Assembly (NCBI GenBank): GCA_913048145.1
Contig: CAJWVP010000206.1
Location: forward strand, 1 to 5,601
DNA length: 5,601 bases
DNA from: an uncultured Rhodospirillaceae bacterium
GTDB taxonomy: Bacteria > Pseudomonadota > Alphaproteobacteria > Rhodospirillales > Casp-alpha2
Reading direction: 5' to 3'
Below the pieces are notes generated by a model. It saw nothing but the letters and a program-made list of their open reading frames with translations. It made no database searches and had not been told where the DNA came from. This document shows, piece after piece, positions 1 to 5,496 of the stretch. How positions within the stretch are numbered: the first letter of the stretch is position 1; each line of letters starts with the position of its first letter. A program made the position numbers and the translations under genes.

Positions 1-127
1 CATCGAAACCTCTGCACTGACCACCTGCCGCCGGCCGCTACACCCGCCACTGCCAAGGCCACAGGCCTGCGCCCGTCTGCATACGCGCCGTATTGGCAAG
101 GCGCCCCAGTTGTGTCCTGATAAAGTT
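1..127. other. Left edge with no supported gene
   Basis: This stretch has no recognisable coding sequence. One forward frame is open from the window edge to a TGA at 118-120. Another is open from base 21 to a TGA at 129-131, which overlaps the ATG at 128 as ATGA. Neither gives a protein I can relate to a family; both are rich in Pro, Ala, Arg and Cys, as expected from chance reading of G+C-rich DNA. Either could be the tail of an upstream gene, but I cannot support that. I see no clear promoter or Shine-Dalgarno sequence for the gene that follows. Confidence 0.4.
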
Positions 128-640
128 ATGACTGCGCCGGCCCACCCGTTTTGGGACTATTCGCTCCGCTTCTATGCTGATCCGGAAACTCAAGCGGCAT
201 GCCTTGACCTGCAGGATCGATTGGGCGCCGATGTGAATATCGTTCTGTATGCCTTGTATCGCGCCAGCAGGGGGGATCAACTTGACTTAGGTGGCCTTCG
301 ACAGGCGGATCAGGCCGTGTCGGCGTGGCGCGACGACGTAGTGCGCCCATTGCGCCAGGTCCGGCGCGCGCTCAAACCCCATACGCACGCACTGTCGGCG
401 GCGGACCAATCCAGGGTCCACGACGGGATCAAGAAGCTAGAACTCGAAGCAGAACAAGCCCAGCAGTATCATCTTGAGGTCCTTGCCATCGCAGCAACAA
501 CAACGTCAGAAGGCATGGCGGCACGGGCAAACATAGCTACTTGTGCGGCATACCTTGAGGTCGACCCGTCAGACCCAGCGCTCGCCACCCTGTTGAACCG
601 GTTTGAGACGCTGCGCCAAACCGACCGTAACTCGAGTTGA
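128..640 (+). CDS. TIGR02444 family protein (DUF2390-like), function unknown
   Basis: This is a 170-residue, probably soluble cytoplasmic protein with no signal peptide or membrane segment. The N-terminal block (residues ~6-14, HPFWDYSLR) is followed by CLDLQDRLGADVN (~25-37), the hallmark of the TIGR02444 family. Then come a Trp-containing stretch, PLRQVRRALK (~74-83), and an acidic helical segment, KKLELEAEQAQQ. The order of blocks and the length fit the family, which has no established biochemical role that I know of. I chose the ATG at 128 because the family motif begins six residues later; the frame also stays open upstream to a TTG at 110 and on to the window edge, but that extension is not family-like. 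No convincing Shine-Dalgarno sequence precedes the start. The last ~20 residues are polar and probably disordered. Family assignment is fairly sure; function is unknown. Confidence 0.82.
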   Translation: MTAPAHPFWDYSLRFYADPETQAACLDLQDRLGADVNIVLYALYRASRGDQLDLGGLRQADQAVSAWRDDVVRPLRQVRRALKPHTHALSAADQSRVHDGIKKLELEAEQAQQYHLEVLAIAATTTSEGMAARANIATCAAYLEVDPSDPALATLLNRFETLRQTDRNSS

Positions 641-855
641 AGACCACGGGAAAGACCATGTTTCAGAACTTCGAAACCTGCAACCTGGACACCGGTGGCA
701 CGACGAACCGCTTCCGTCACATCGGCGCGGGCTTTGGCCTGTAATTACATCACCAACGGCGAGATTAGTGAAAAGCTCAAGCATCCGAATCTGAAGCCGG
801 GAACCAGACTAAATCCGCGGACGGGGAAGACAAAATAACGTGGGTTGTGGGGAAA
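641..855. other. Apparently decayed intergenic region
   Basis: These 215 bases between the TIGR02444-type gene and the 3' end of the tRNA hold no intact gene. They contain a 28-codon ORF with hydrolase-like character (658-744). They also contain a forward frame that stays open from the previous gene's stop to a TAA at 836-838 but has no ATG. The end of that frame (about 746-835) reads like a plausible basic protein C-terminus (ITNGEISEKLKHPNL, then KPGTRLNPRTGKTK), which I cannot match to a family. I infer a mixture of gene remnants next to a tRNA, a common place for insertion and decay. No strong terminator is visible on either strand. Confidence 0.4.
658..744 (+). pseudogene. Possible remnant of an alpha/beta hydrolase N-terminus
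   Basis: This ORF encodes 28 residues starting MFQNFET, continuing LDTGGTTNRFRH and ending IGAGFGL. It resembles the opening of fluoroacetate-dehalogenase-like alpha/beta hydrolases, which typically begin with Met-Phe-x-x-Phe, have a D/S-T-G-x-T-I strand, and reach a G-G-S-G-P-P-L-L-L-L-H-G oxyanion-hole segment at about this distance. Here the frame meets TAA exactly where the Pro-Pro-Leu-Leu stretch should begin, and the catalytic Ser, Asp and His regions are absent. A purine-rich stretch (GGGAAAGA) lies upstream at a plausible ribosome-binding distance. The resemblance is from memory of the family and is short, so chance is a real alternative. Confidence 0.3.
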
Positions 856-930
856 TGGTGGGCACGGCTAGGATTGAACTAGCGACCTCTCCGGTGTGAA
901 CGGAGCGCTCTCCCGCTGAGCTACGCGCCC
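856..930 (-). tRNA. tRNA-Val (anticodon CAC)
   Basis: On the minus strand this folds as a complete cloverleaf. The 7-bp acceptor stem pairs GGGCGCG with CGTGCCC, including one G-U. A D-arm GCTC/GAGC has loop AGCGGGA. The anticodon stem CTCCG/CGGAG carries loop TTCACAC, placing CAC at 34-36 after the universal U33; this reads the Val codon GUG. A 5-nt variable region AGGTC and T-arm GCTAG/CTAGC with loop TTCAATC follow. The discriminator is A (base 859) and CCA is encoded (858-856). It lies 41 bp downstream of gph on the same strand, so read-through transcription from gph is possible. Identity and boundaries are clear. Confidence 0.96.
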
Positions 931-942
931 AAACTTTCGTGA

Positions 943-970
943 CGGCCGGTGATATACCGCCTGCGGCCGG
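943..970 (-). repeat. Paired CGGCCGG repeats between gph and tRNA-Val
   Basis: CGGCCGG occurs at 943-949 and again at 964-970. Because the CGGCCG core is its own complement, the two copies can form a 6-bp G+C stem around a 15-base loop. A smaller hairpin CGGT-gatat-ACCG (947-959) is an alternative. The position just after the gph stop suits a gph terminator or a processing site between the mRNA and the tRNA. No U-run follows the stem, so an intrinsic terminator is weak at best. Confidence 0.35.
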
Positions 971-971
971 A

Positions 972-1655
972 TCAGGCAAGCCCGACCAATACCTCCCGCA
1001 GCTCGGAGAAATCGTCTATCACTGTATCTGCGCCCAATGCCGCGACCGCGCCACGCGAGTAACCGAAGGAAACGGCCACGGACCGCATACCCAGGGCTTT
1101 GGCCGGATCGATATCGTTTGCGCTATCGCCGACCATGACTGCCCGTTCCGGTTGGCTATAGACGGCGTCGATGGCAGCCGCCAGGGGGCGGGGGTCGGGC
1201 TTACGGGCATCGGCAAGCGTATCGCCGCCAATGACCACATCAAAAAATTCTAAAAATCCAAAAACCGCCAGGATGTCGCGAGCCGGCGCTTCCGGCTTGT
1301 TAGTGCAGATCCCAAGCTTGATGCCATCAGCCTTGAGCACCCGAACAATCTCAAAGGCGCCCGGAAAAGGCGTTGAGAGATCAGCGGGTGCGGCCTCGTA
1401 AAACCCCAGAAACTGCGCCACGGCGGCTTCCGGCGCCAAGTCTTGTTCCGCATCCGTGGCTCGTAGGGCCCGTTCGACGAGTTTGGGAACCCCGTCACCC
1501 ACCATCATTACAACCTCGGCCCGCGTCACTGGACGACGTCCGAGCGAGGCCAGCATCTGGTTCAAAGCGGCGCGCAAATCTGGTTCGCTGTCGATAAGCG
1601 TTCCATCTAGGTCGAAGATCACCGTATCGACGGCAGCGTAGGGGGATGCGGACAT
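972..1655 (-). CDS. gph: Phosphoglycolate phosphatase-like HAD hydrolase
   Basis: This 227-residue cytoplasmic enzyme belongs to the haloacid dehalogenase superfamily and most likely hydrolyses 2-phosphoglycolate to glycolate. All four HAD motifs are present. They are FDLDGTLID with nucleophile Asp15 and acid/base Asp17, CTNKP with Thr118, Lys152 in RKPDP, and GDSANDID (176-183) with the metal-binding Asp pair 177/181. The cap domain contains MVGDGVPKLVERAL (51-64), typical of Gph/CbbZ proteins. Length is normal for the family. The frame runs 21 codons further upstream to 1718, but family proteins begin just before the DxD motif, so I chose the ATG at 1655. Its Shine-Dalgarno sequence is weak. 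The gene is divergent from glmU and points towards tRNA-Val. A related sugar-phosphate or pyrophosphate phosphatase (PpaX-like) is possible, since HAD substrates are hard to tell apart by sequence. Confidence 0.88.
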   Translation of the reverse strand: MSASPYAAVDTVIFDLDGTLIDSEPDLRAALNQMLASLGRRPVTRAEVVMMVGDGVPKLVERALRATDAEQDLAPEAAVAQFLGFYEAAPADLSTPFPGAFEIVRVLKADGIKLGICTNKPEAPARDILAVFGFLEFFDVVIGGDTLADARKPDPRPLAAAIDAVYSQPERAVMVGDSANDIDPAKALGMRSVAVSFGYSRGAVAALGADTVIDDFSELREVLVGLA

Positions 1656-1756
1656 TGCAAGAATCCGAAACAATCTTTGACTTGGCCCGACTCCATGCCT
1701 GTGGCAATGTCGCCACACCGGTTGAGGCCGGTATCCTTTTAGCCGACAGACCGGTT
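1656..1756. promoter_or_regulatory. Divergent gph/glmU control region with tandem hairpins
   Basis: This 101-bp region must hold the promoters of both divergent genes. A TTGACT at 1677-1682 resembles a -35 box for glmU, but no good -10 lies at the usual spacing; TATCCT at 1732-1737 is only a weak candidate. Two hairpins stand side by side: TGTGGC/GCCACA (1700-1705 with 1712-1717) and ACCGG/CCGGT (1717-1721 with 1728-1732). Both have 6-base loops. A second ACCGGTT (1750-1756) ends directly against the glmU ATG. The region is certain to be intergenic given the chosen starts; the exact elements are uncertain. Confidence 0.45.
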
Positions 1757-3133
1757 ATGTCCAAGCGAACACCTGCCCCCGTACCCATTGCCGCCATTGT
1801 CCTCGCCGCAGGCCTGGGCACGCGCATGAAGTCGGACCTGCCAAAGGTCCTGCACCCCATCGCCGGCCGACCGATGATCCAACACCTGCTGGCGTCCGTG
1901 AGCACGCTTGAGCCCGAGCGCGTCGTGGTCGTGATCAGTAACGGGGCCGATAACGTCCGCGCGTCCATCCAACCCCATCCCGTCGCGGTTCAAGCCGAGC
2001 AACGCGGCACCGGGCATGCCGTCCTTCAAGCCGCACAACAAATGACGGGCTTTAAGGGCGACGTGCTGATCCTATTTGGCGGCGACCCTCTGATCACGCC
2101 GGAAACCATGCAAAGGCTTCTAGACCGACGGCGCGGCGACGACGACCCAGCCGTCGTAGTCCTTGGCTTCCGCCCACCCGATCCAGGTCTTTACGGACGG
2201 TTGATCGTCGATGGCGCAGGGCATCTTGAGGCTATCGTGGAAGCCGTCGACGCGACGCCCGAACAGCTGGCCACCAATTTATGCAACTCCGGCGTCATGG
2301 CCGTGGATGGCAAGTGTCTGTTCGATATCCTGGGCCGGGTCGGCAACGACAACGCCAAGGGAGAATACTACCTCACGGATATCGTCGCCATCGCCAATGG
2401 GGACGGCGCCAACTGCGCTGTCATCGAAGCCCAAGACCCAGAGGAGCTGACGGGCATCGATACCCGCGCGAACCTTGCCGCGGCCGAGGCCATCGCACAG
2501 AAGCGCCTGCGCCAATCAGCCATGGCGAACGGCGCTACCTTGACCGCGCCGGAGACCGTGTTTTTCAGTCATGACACGATCCTGGGCCGCGACGTGGTCG
2601 TCGGGCCGAACGTTGTGTTCGGCCCCAACGTGACGGTCGGCGACAATGTGACGATCCGCCCCTTCTGCCATCTAGAGGGGACCAAGGTGGCCGACGGCGT
2701 TACCATCGGACCTTTTGCGCGCCTACGTCCAGGCGCCGATATCGGTGACGGCGTACACATCGGTAACTTCGTCGAGATCAAAAACGCGACGCTGGAGCCT
2801 GGTGCCAAGGTCAATCACCTGACCTACGTGGGCGACGCGCGTGTTGGCGCCGGCGCCAACGTGGGCGCGGGCACCATCACCTGTAATTACGACGGCTTCT
2901 TCAAACACCAAACGGACATCGGCGCCGGCGCGTTCATCGGCTCCAACACGGCCCTGATAGCACCCGTCAAGGTCGGCGACGGCGCCATCGTTGGGGCCGG
3001 CAGCGTCATCGCCAAAGACGTTCCCCCCAATGCCCTAGCCGTGACACGCGCAGCGCAAAAACAAATGAAAGGCTGGGCGGAAAAGTTCCGAGCCAAGAAG
3101 GCGGCTGATACAAAAAATAAGAGCAAGGCATAA
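1757..3133 (+). CDS. glmU: Bifunctional GlmU: GlcN-1-P acetyltransferase / GlcNAc-1-P uridyltransferase
   Basis: This 458-residue cytoplasmic enzyme carries out the last two steps to UDP-GlcNAc: acetylation of glucosamine-1-phosphate with acetyl-CoA, then uridyl transfer from UTP. The N-terminal nucleotidyltransferase domain (~1-240) begins with LAAGLGTRMKSDLPK (16-30). It also has the QRGTGHAV motif (82-89), the metal-ligand region GGDPL (108-112), and NSGVMAVD (177-184) followed by KGEYYLTDIV. The C-terminal left-handed beta-helix (~265-435) shows hexapeptide repeats, the RPGADIGDGVHIGNFVEIKNA block (324-344), His354 as probable acetyltransfer base, and GAGTITCNYDGFFKH (370-384). The last ~15 residues are a Lys-rich tail. 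The frame extends upstream to an ATG at 1646 inside gph's start region, but the family begins close to the LAAG loop, so I chose 1757. No strong Shine-Dalgarno sequence is seen. glmS follows after 8 bases. Confidence 0.96.
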   Translation: MSKRTPAPVPIAAIVLAAGLGTRMKSDLPKVLHPIAGRPMIQHLLASVSTLEPERVVVVISNGADNVRASIQPHPVAVQAEQRGTGHAVLQAAQQMTGFKGDVLILFGGDPLITPETMQRLLDRRRGDDDPAVVVLGFRPPDPGLYGRLIVDGAGHLEAIVEAVDATPEQLATNLCNSGVMAVDGKCLFDILGRVGNDNAKGEYYLTDIVAIANGDGANCAVIEAQDPEELTGIDTRANLAAAEAIAQKRLRQSAMANGATLTAPETVFFSHDTILGRDVVVGPNVVFGPNVTVGDNVTIRPFCHLEGTKVADGVTIGPFARLRPGADIGDGVHIGNFVEIKNATLEPGAKVNHLTYVGDARVGAGANVGAGTITCNYDGFFKHQTDIGAGAFIGSNTALIAPVKVGDGAIVGAGSVIAKDVPPNALAVTRAAQKQMKGWAEKFRAKKAADTKNKSKA

Positions 3134-3141
3134 ACGACGAC

Positions 3142-4965
3142 ATGTGCGGCATCATTGGAATTATTGGCAAGGACCATGTGGCCAACCATCTGGTCGACGG
3201 GCTAAAACGATTGGAATACCGCGGTTACGATTCCGCCGGTATCGCGACCATCCAGAACGGCGCCATCGGCCGACGCCGGGCGGAAGGCAAGCTTGCCAAC
3301 CTGGACGCCCGGCTTTGTGACGAGGCGCTCCTCGGTACCACGGGAATTGGCCACACGCGGTGGGCGACGCACGGCGTCCCCAACGAGGTAAACGCGCACC
3401 CGCACTCCACGGACCGCGTGGCCTTAGTTCACAACGGTATCATTGAGAATTTCATGGAGTTGCGGGCCGAACTTGTAGAATTGGGACACGTGCTAGCCTC
3501 GGATACGGATACGGAGGTCTTAGTCCACCTTATCGACCGCTACCTACAAGACGGTCTGTCGCCTCGAGACGCGACGAGCGCGGCTTTGAAGCGGCTCGAG
3601 GGTGCCTTCGCACTGGGCATCATTTTCGCCGGTGAAACCAAGTTGATGATCGGCGCGCGGCGGGGCAGCCCACTTGCCATTGGCATCGGTGACGGCGAGA
3701 TGTTCCTGGGGTCCGATGCCATCGCCCTGGCACCGCTGACCAAGACCATTATCTACCTGGACGACGGTGATTGGGCCGTACTCACGGATGCGGATTACAT
3801 CATCTACGACGAAACCGACCAGGAAGTGGCACGGGAGGTCCGACAGACCGCGCTCACAGGGGCGGCCATCGGCAAGGGCGGTTATCGCCACTTCATGTTG
3901 AAGGAAATCTATGAACAGCCGCAGGTCATTGGTGATACCCTGCATTCATACGTGAACCCGGTAACCCGCGCGGTCAGTCTGCCAGAGTTGGGTTTTGACC
4001 CCGCAGCGGTGACGCGCCTATCCCTAATCGCCTGTGGCACGTCTTATTACGCTTGCCTGACGGCCAAGTACTGGTTCGAGACCATCGCCCGAATTCCGGT
4101 GGACGTGGATATCGCCTCCGAGTTCCGCTACCGCGAGGCGCCGCTGCCCGTCGGTGGCGCTACCCTGGTCATCTCACAATCGGGGGAGACCATCGACACC
4201 TTGGCAGCGCTGCGCTACGCGCGGTCTCAAGATCAGAAGATCCTCTCCATCGTGAACGTTCCGGAAAGCGCCATCGCCCGGGAATCAGATGCCGTCTTAC
4301 AAACCTACGCCGGGCCCGAGATCGGCGTGGCCTCCACAAAAGCGTTCACCACGCAATTGACCGTCCTGGCCTGTCTGGCCATCGCCATGGCACATGCCCG
4401 AGGAACCATAGATGACCCCGAGCGCGGTCGCCTTGTGGGCGCGCTTACCGAAGTCCCGGCCCGGGCCGCGGAGATTCTTAATCACGACGAACATCTCGCC
4501 CAGATCGCCCATGACATAGCGGAGGCCAGGGACGTCCTTTATATGGGTCGTGGGACCAGCTATCCGTTGGCCCTGGAAGGGGCACTCAAACTCAAAGAGA
4601 TTTCCTACATCCACGCCGAAGGCTACGCCGCAGGCGAAATGAAGCACGGCCCAATCGCCCTGATCGACGAAACAGTCCCGGTGGTGGTGGTGGCGCCCAC
4701 GGACAACCTCATCGACAAGACCGTGTCCAATGTTCAAGAGGTAATGGCGCGCGGCGGCAGAGTGATCTTCCTGTCTGATGTGGAGGGCGTCTCTCGGTTA
4801 TGCGGCGCAGCGGAAGCAACGGTGACCCTGCCATCCGTGGATCCCTTCGTCGCGCCTCTGCTTTACGCCATTCCAGTGCAGTTGTTGGCTTACCACATCG
4901 CGGTGATCAAAGGCACCGACGTGGATCAACCCCGCAACTTGGCGAAAAGTGTCACGGTGGAATAA
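3142..4965 (+). CDS. glmS: Glutamine:fructose-6-phosphate aminotransferase (isomerizing)
   Basis: This 607-residue enzyme makes glucosamine-6-phosphate from fructose-6-phosphate and glutamine, the committed step to UDP-GlcNAc. Met1-Cys2-Gly-Ile-Ile gives the N-terminal nucleophile Cys after Met removal. The class II glutaminase domain (~2-240) has TRWATHG (72-78), HNGIIENF (97-104) and SDTDTEVLVHL (120-130). FMLKEIYEQP (251-260) leads into two SIS sugar-isomerase domains. The first has CGTSYYA (298-304), SQSGET (345-350) and STKAFTTQ (398-405). The second has GRGTSYPLALEGALKLKEIS (469-488) and EGYAAGEMKHGP (493-504) with Lys501 and His502. The C-terminal DVDQPRNLAKSVTVE (593-607) is complete. 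It is probably co-transcribed with glmU (8-base gap). No glmS ribozyme is present. Full-length and apparently functional. Base composition changes sharply just after its stop. Confidence 0.97.
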   Translation: MCGIIGIIGKDHVANHLVDGLKRLEYRGYDSAGIATIQNGAIGRRRAEGKLANLDARLCDEALLGTTGIGHTRWATHGVPNEVNAHPHSTDRVALVHNGIIENFMELRAELVELGHVLASDTDTEVLVHLIDRYLQDGLSPRDATSAALKRLEGAFALGIIFAGETKLMIGARRGSPLAIGIGDGEMFLGSDAIALAPLTKTIIYLDDGDWAVLTDADYIIYDETDQEVAREVRQTALTGAAIGKGGYRHFMLKEIYEQPQVIGDTLHSYVNPVTRAVSLPELGFDPAAVTRLSLIACGTSYYACLTAKYWFETIARIPVDVDIASEFRYREAPLPVGGATLVISQSGETIDTLAALRYARSQDQKILSIVNVPESAIARESDAVLQTYAGPEIGVASTKAFTTQLTVLACLAIAMAHARGTIDDPERGRLVGALTEVPARAAEILNHDEHLAQIAHDIAEARDVLYMGRGTSYPLALEGALKLKEISYIHAEGYAAGEMKHGPIALIDETVPVVVVAPTDNLIDKTVSNVQEVMARGGRVIFLSDVEGVSRLCGAAEATVTLPSVDPFVAPLLYAIPVQLLAYHIAVIKGTDVDQPRNLAKSVTVE

Positions 4966-4975
4966 TCTCCAACGG

Positions 4976-5305
4976 ATGTCATCTAGCAATGTTGAAGCAT
5001 ACCTTTGCTTCAAAGTTACAGTCAGAACTTCCCGACTTCACGGTGCTCAATACTCCAAATACCAACAGTTTCTCTATGACAAAATTACGGAACTCCGTTC
5101 GGAGGGCATGGGGTATAGAAAGGTTGCTGAGTGGTTGAGAGAGAATGGACACAAAACAGTGAGAGGAAAGAGATTCTTTGGTTCTCATGTTTATTCCATC
5201 TTAAAGAAAAAACGTGAGAAAGATGAGAAGGACAATAAACCCATAGAATTAGAATATGGGAAATTAAGTATGAAATTTATAAAAATAGTAATAAAACTAT
5301 CATAA
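4976..5305 (+). CDS. Small recombinase-like helix-turn-helix protein, no catalytic domain
   Basis: From the ATG at 4976 this is 109 residues. Residues ~26-80 (SKYQQFLYDKITELR, then GMGYRKVAEWLRENGHKT, then VRGKRFFGSHVYSILKKK) resemble the DNA-binding part of the serine-recombinase 'Recombinase' domain. Its pattern is G-x-G/S-Y-x-x-I-A-x-x-L-N-x-x-G-x-x-T-x-R-G-K followed by V-x-S-I-L-K. The catalytic resolvase domain with its Ser nucleophile is absent. Small stand-alone relatives of this kind occur, to my memory, in alphaproteobacteria, but their function is not established. The acidic/aromatic IELEYGKLSMKF (90-101) looks like the natural end; the last ~8 residues lie over the gmd remnant in another frame. 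The first ~22 residues look non-native, and the start is uncertain (a GTG at 4949 inside glmS is the alternative). Only ~33-48% G+C across 5101-5220, unlike glmS. Confidence 0.55.
   Translation: MSSSNVEAYLCFKVTVRTSRLHGAQYSKYQQFLYDKITELRSEGMGYRKVAEWLRENGHKTVRGKRFFGSHVYSILKKKREKDEKDNKPIELEYGKLSMKFIKIVIKLS
4992..5013 (+). repeat. Hairpin just downstream of glmS
   Basis: TTGAAGCA (4992-4999) pairs perfectly with TGCTTCAA (5006-5013) across a 6-base loop TACCTT. It starts 26 bases after the glmS stop, where a transcript end would be expected. No T-run follows (the next bases are AGTTAC), so it is not a classical intrinsic terminator. It could stabilise the mRNA 3' end or mark the end of native sequence before the foreign tail. 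It also lies inside the tentative start of the recombinase-like ORF, which weakens the claim that the ORF's first ~20 codons are real. Confidence 0.4.
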
Positions 5306-5457
5306 AAATTAACCCTAAATTTTTTAGACCTGCTGAAGTAAATATTTTAATTGGTAACTCAAAAAAGGCTCAAAAAAAACTTAAATGGAAACCAAATACA
5401 AATTTAGATCAATTAATCAAAATAATGATTGATGATGAATTGAAATTTTCACACTAA
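5278..5457 (+). pseudogene. gmd: C-terminal remnant of GDP-mannose 4,6-dehydratase
   Basis: This is the tail of a short-chain dehydrogenase that converts GDP-mannose to GDP-4-keto-6-deoxymannose, the entry to GDP-fucose, rhamnose and perosamine in surface polysaccharide synthesis. The frame is open from 5239 to a TAA at 5455-5457. From about 5278 it reads IIKINPKFFRPAEVNILIGN, then SKKAQKKLKWKPNTNLDQLI, then KIMIDDELKF. This matches the conserved Gmd C-terminus: D-P-x-Y/F-F-R-P-x-E-V-x-x-L-x-G-D-x-x-K-A-x-x-x-L-x-W-x-P. The Rossmann fold with its glycine-rich NAD(P) motif and the catalytic Tyr-x-x-x-Lys, which should occupy some 280 residues upstream, are missing, and the frame is closed by TAA at 5236-5238. 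G+C is about 21%. The family call for this piece is confident; as it stands it cannot encode an enzyme. Confidence 0.8.
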
Positions 5458-5496
5458 TAAAAATAAGCTTACCTTTATAAAAATTATTTTTTTTTT
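5458..5496. terminator. Possible AT-only bidirectional terminator
   Basis: The short gap between the convergent gmd remnant and the minus-strand ORF contains AAAAATAA (5459-5466). This can pair with TTATTTTT (5484-5491) around a 17-base loop and runs into a stretch of ten T residues (5487-5496). The stem is entirely A/T and would be weak. In ~10% G+C sequence such pairings arise easily by chance, so this is only a positional suggestion supported by the convergent arrangement. Confidence 0.2.

Noticed and set aside
38..350. Minus-strand ORFs opposite the TIGR02444 gene
   Set aside because: They are rich in Arg, Pro and Gly, lack family motifs and lie antisense to a supported gene; typical shadows in G+C-rich DNA.
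856..930. tRNA-Val as a phage or island attachment site
   Set aside because: I saw no second copy of the tRNA 3' end in the window and no integrase nearby. The decayed sequence beside the tRNA is suggestive but not enough.
1646..1756. N-terminal extension of GlmU from the ATG at 1646
   Set aside because: The 37 extra residues are not family-like and would overlap the gph start; GlmU proteins begin shortly before the LAAG-x-G-T-R-M loop.
3134..3141. A glmS ribozyme or riboswitch upstream of glmS
   Set aside because: Only 8 bases separate glmU from glmS, which leaves no room for one; that ribozyme is known mainly from Gram-positive bacteria.
4989..5138. Alternative forward ORF starting MLKHTFASKLQSELPDF and overlapping the recombinase-like ORF
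   Set aside because: It has no recognisable family features and lies across the well-supported helix-turn-helix frame; it is best explained as an out-of-frame shadow.
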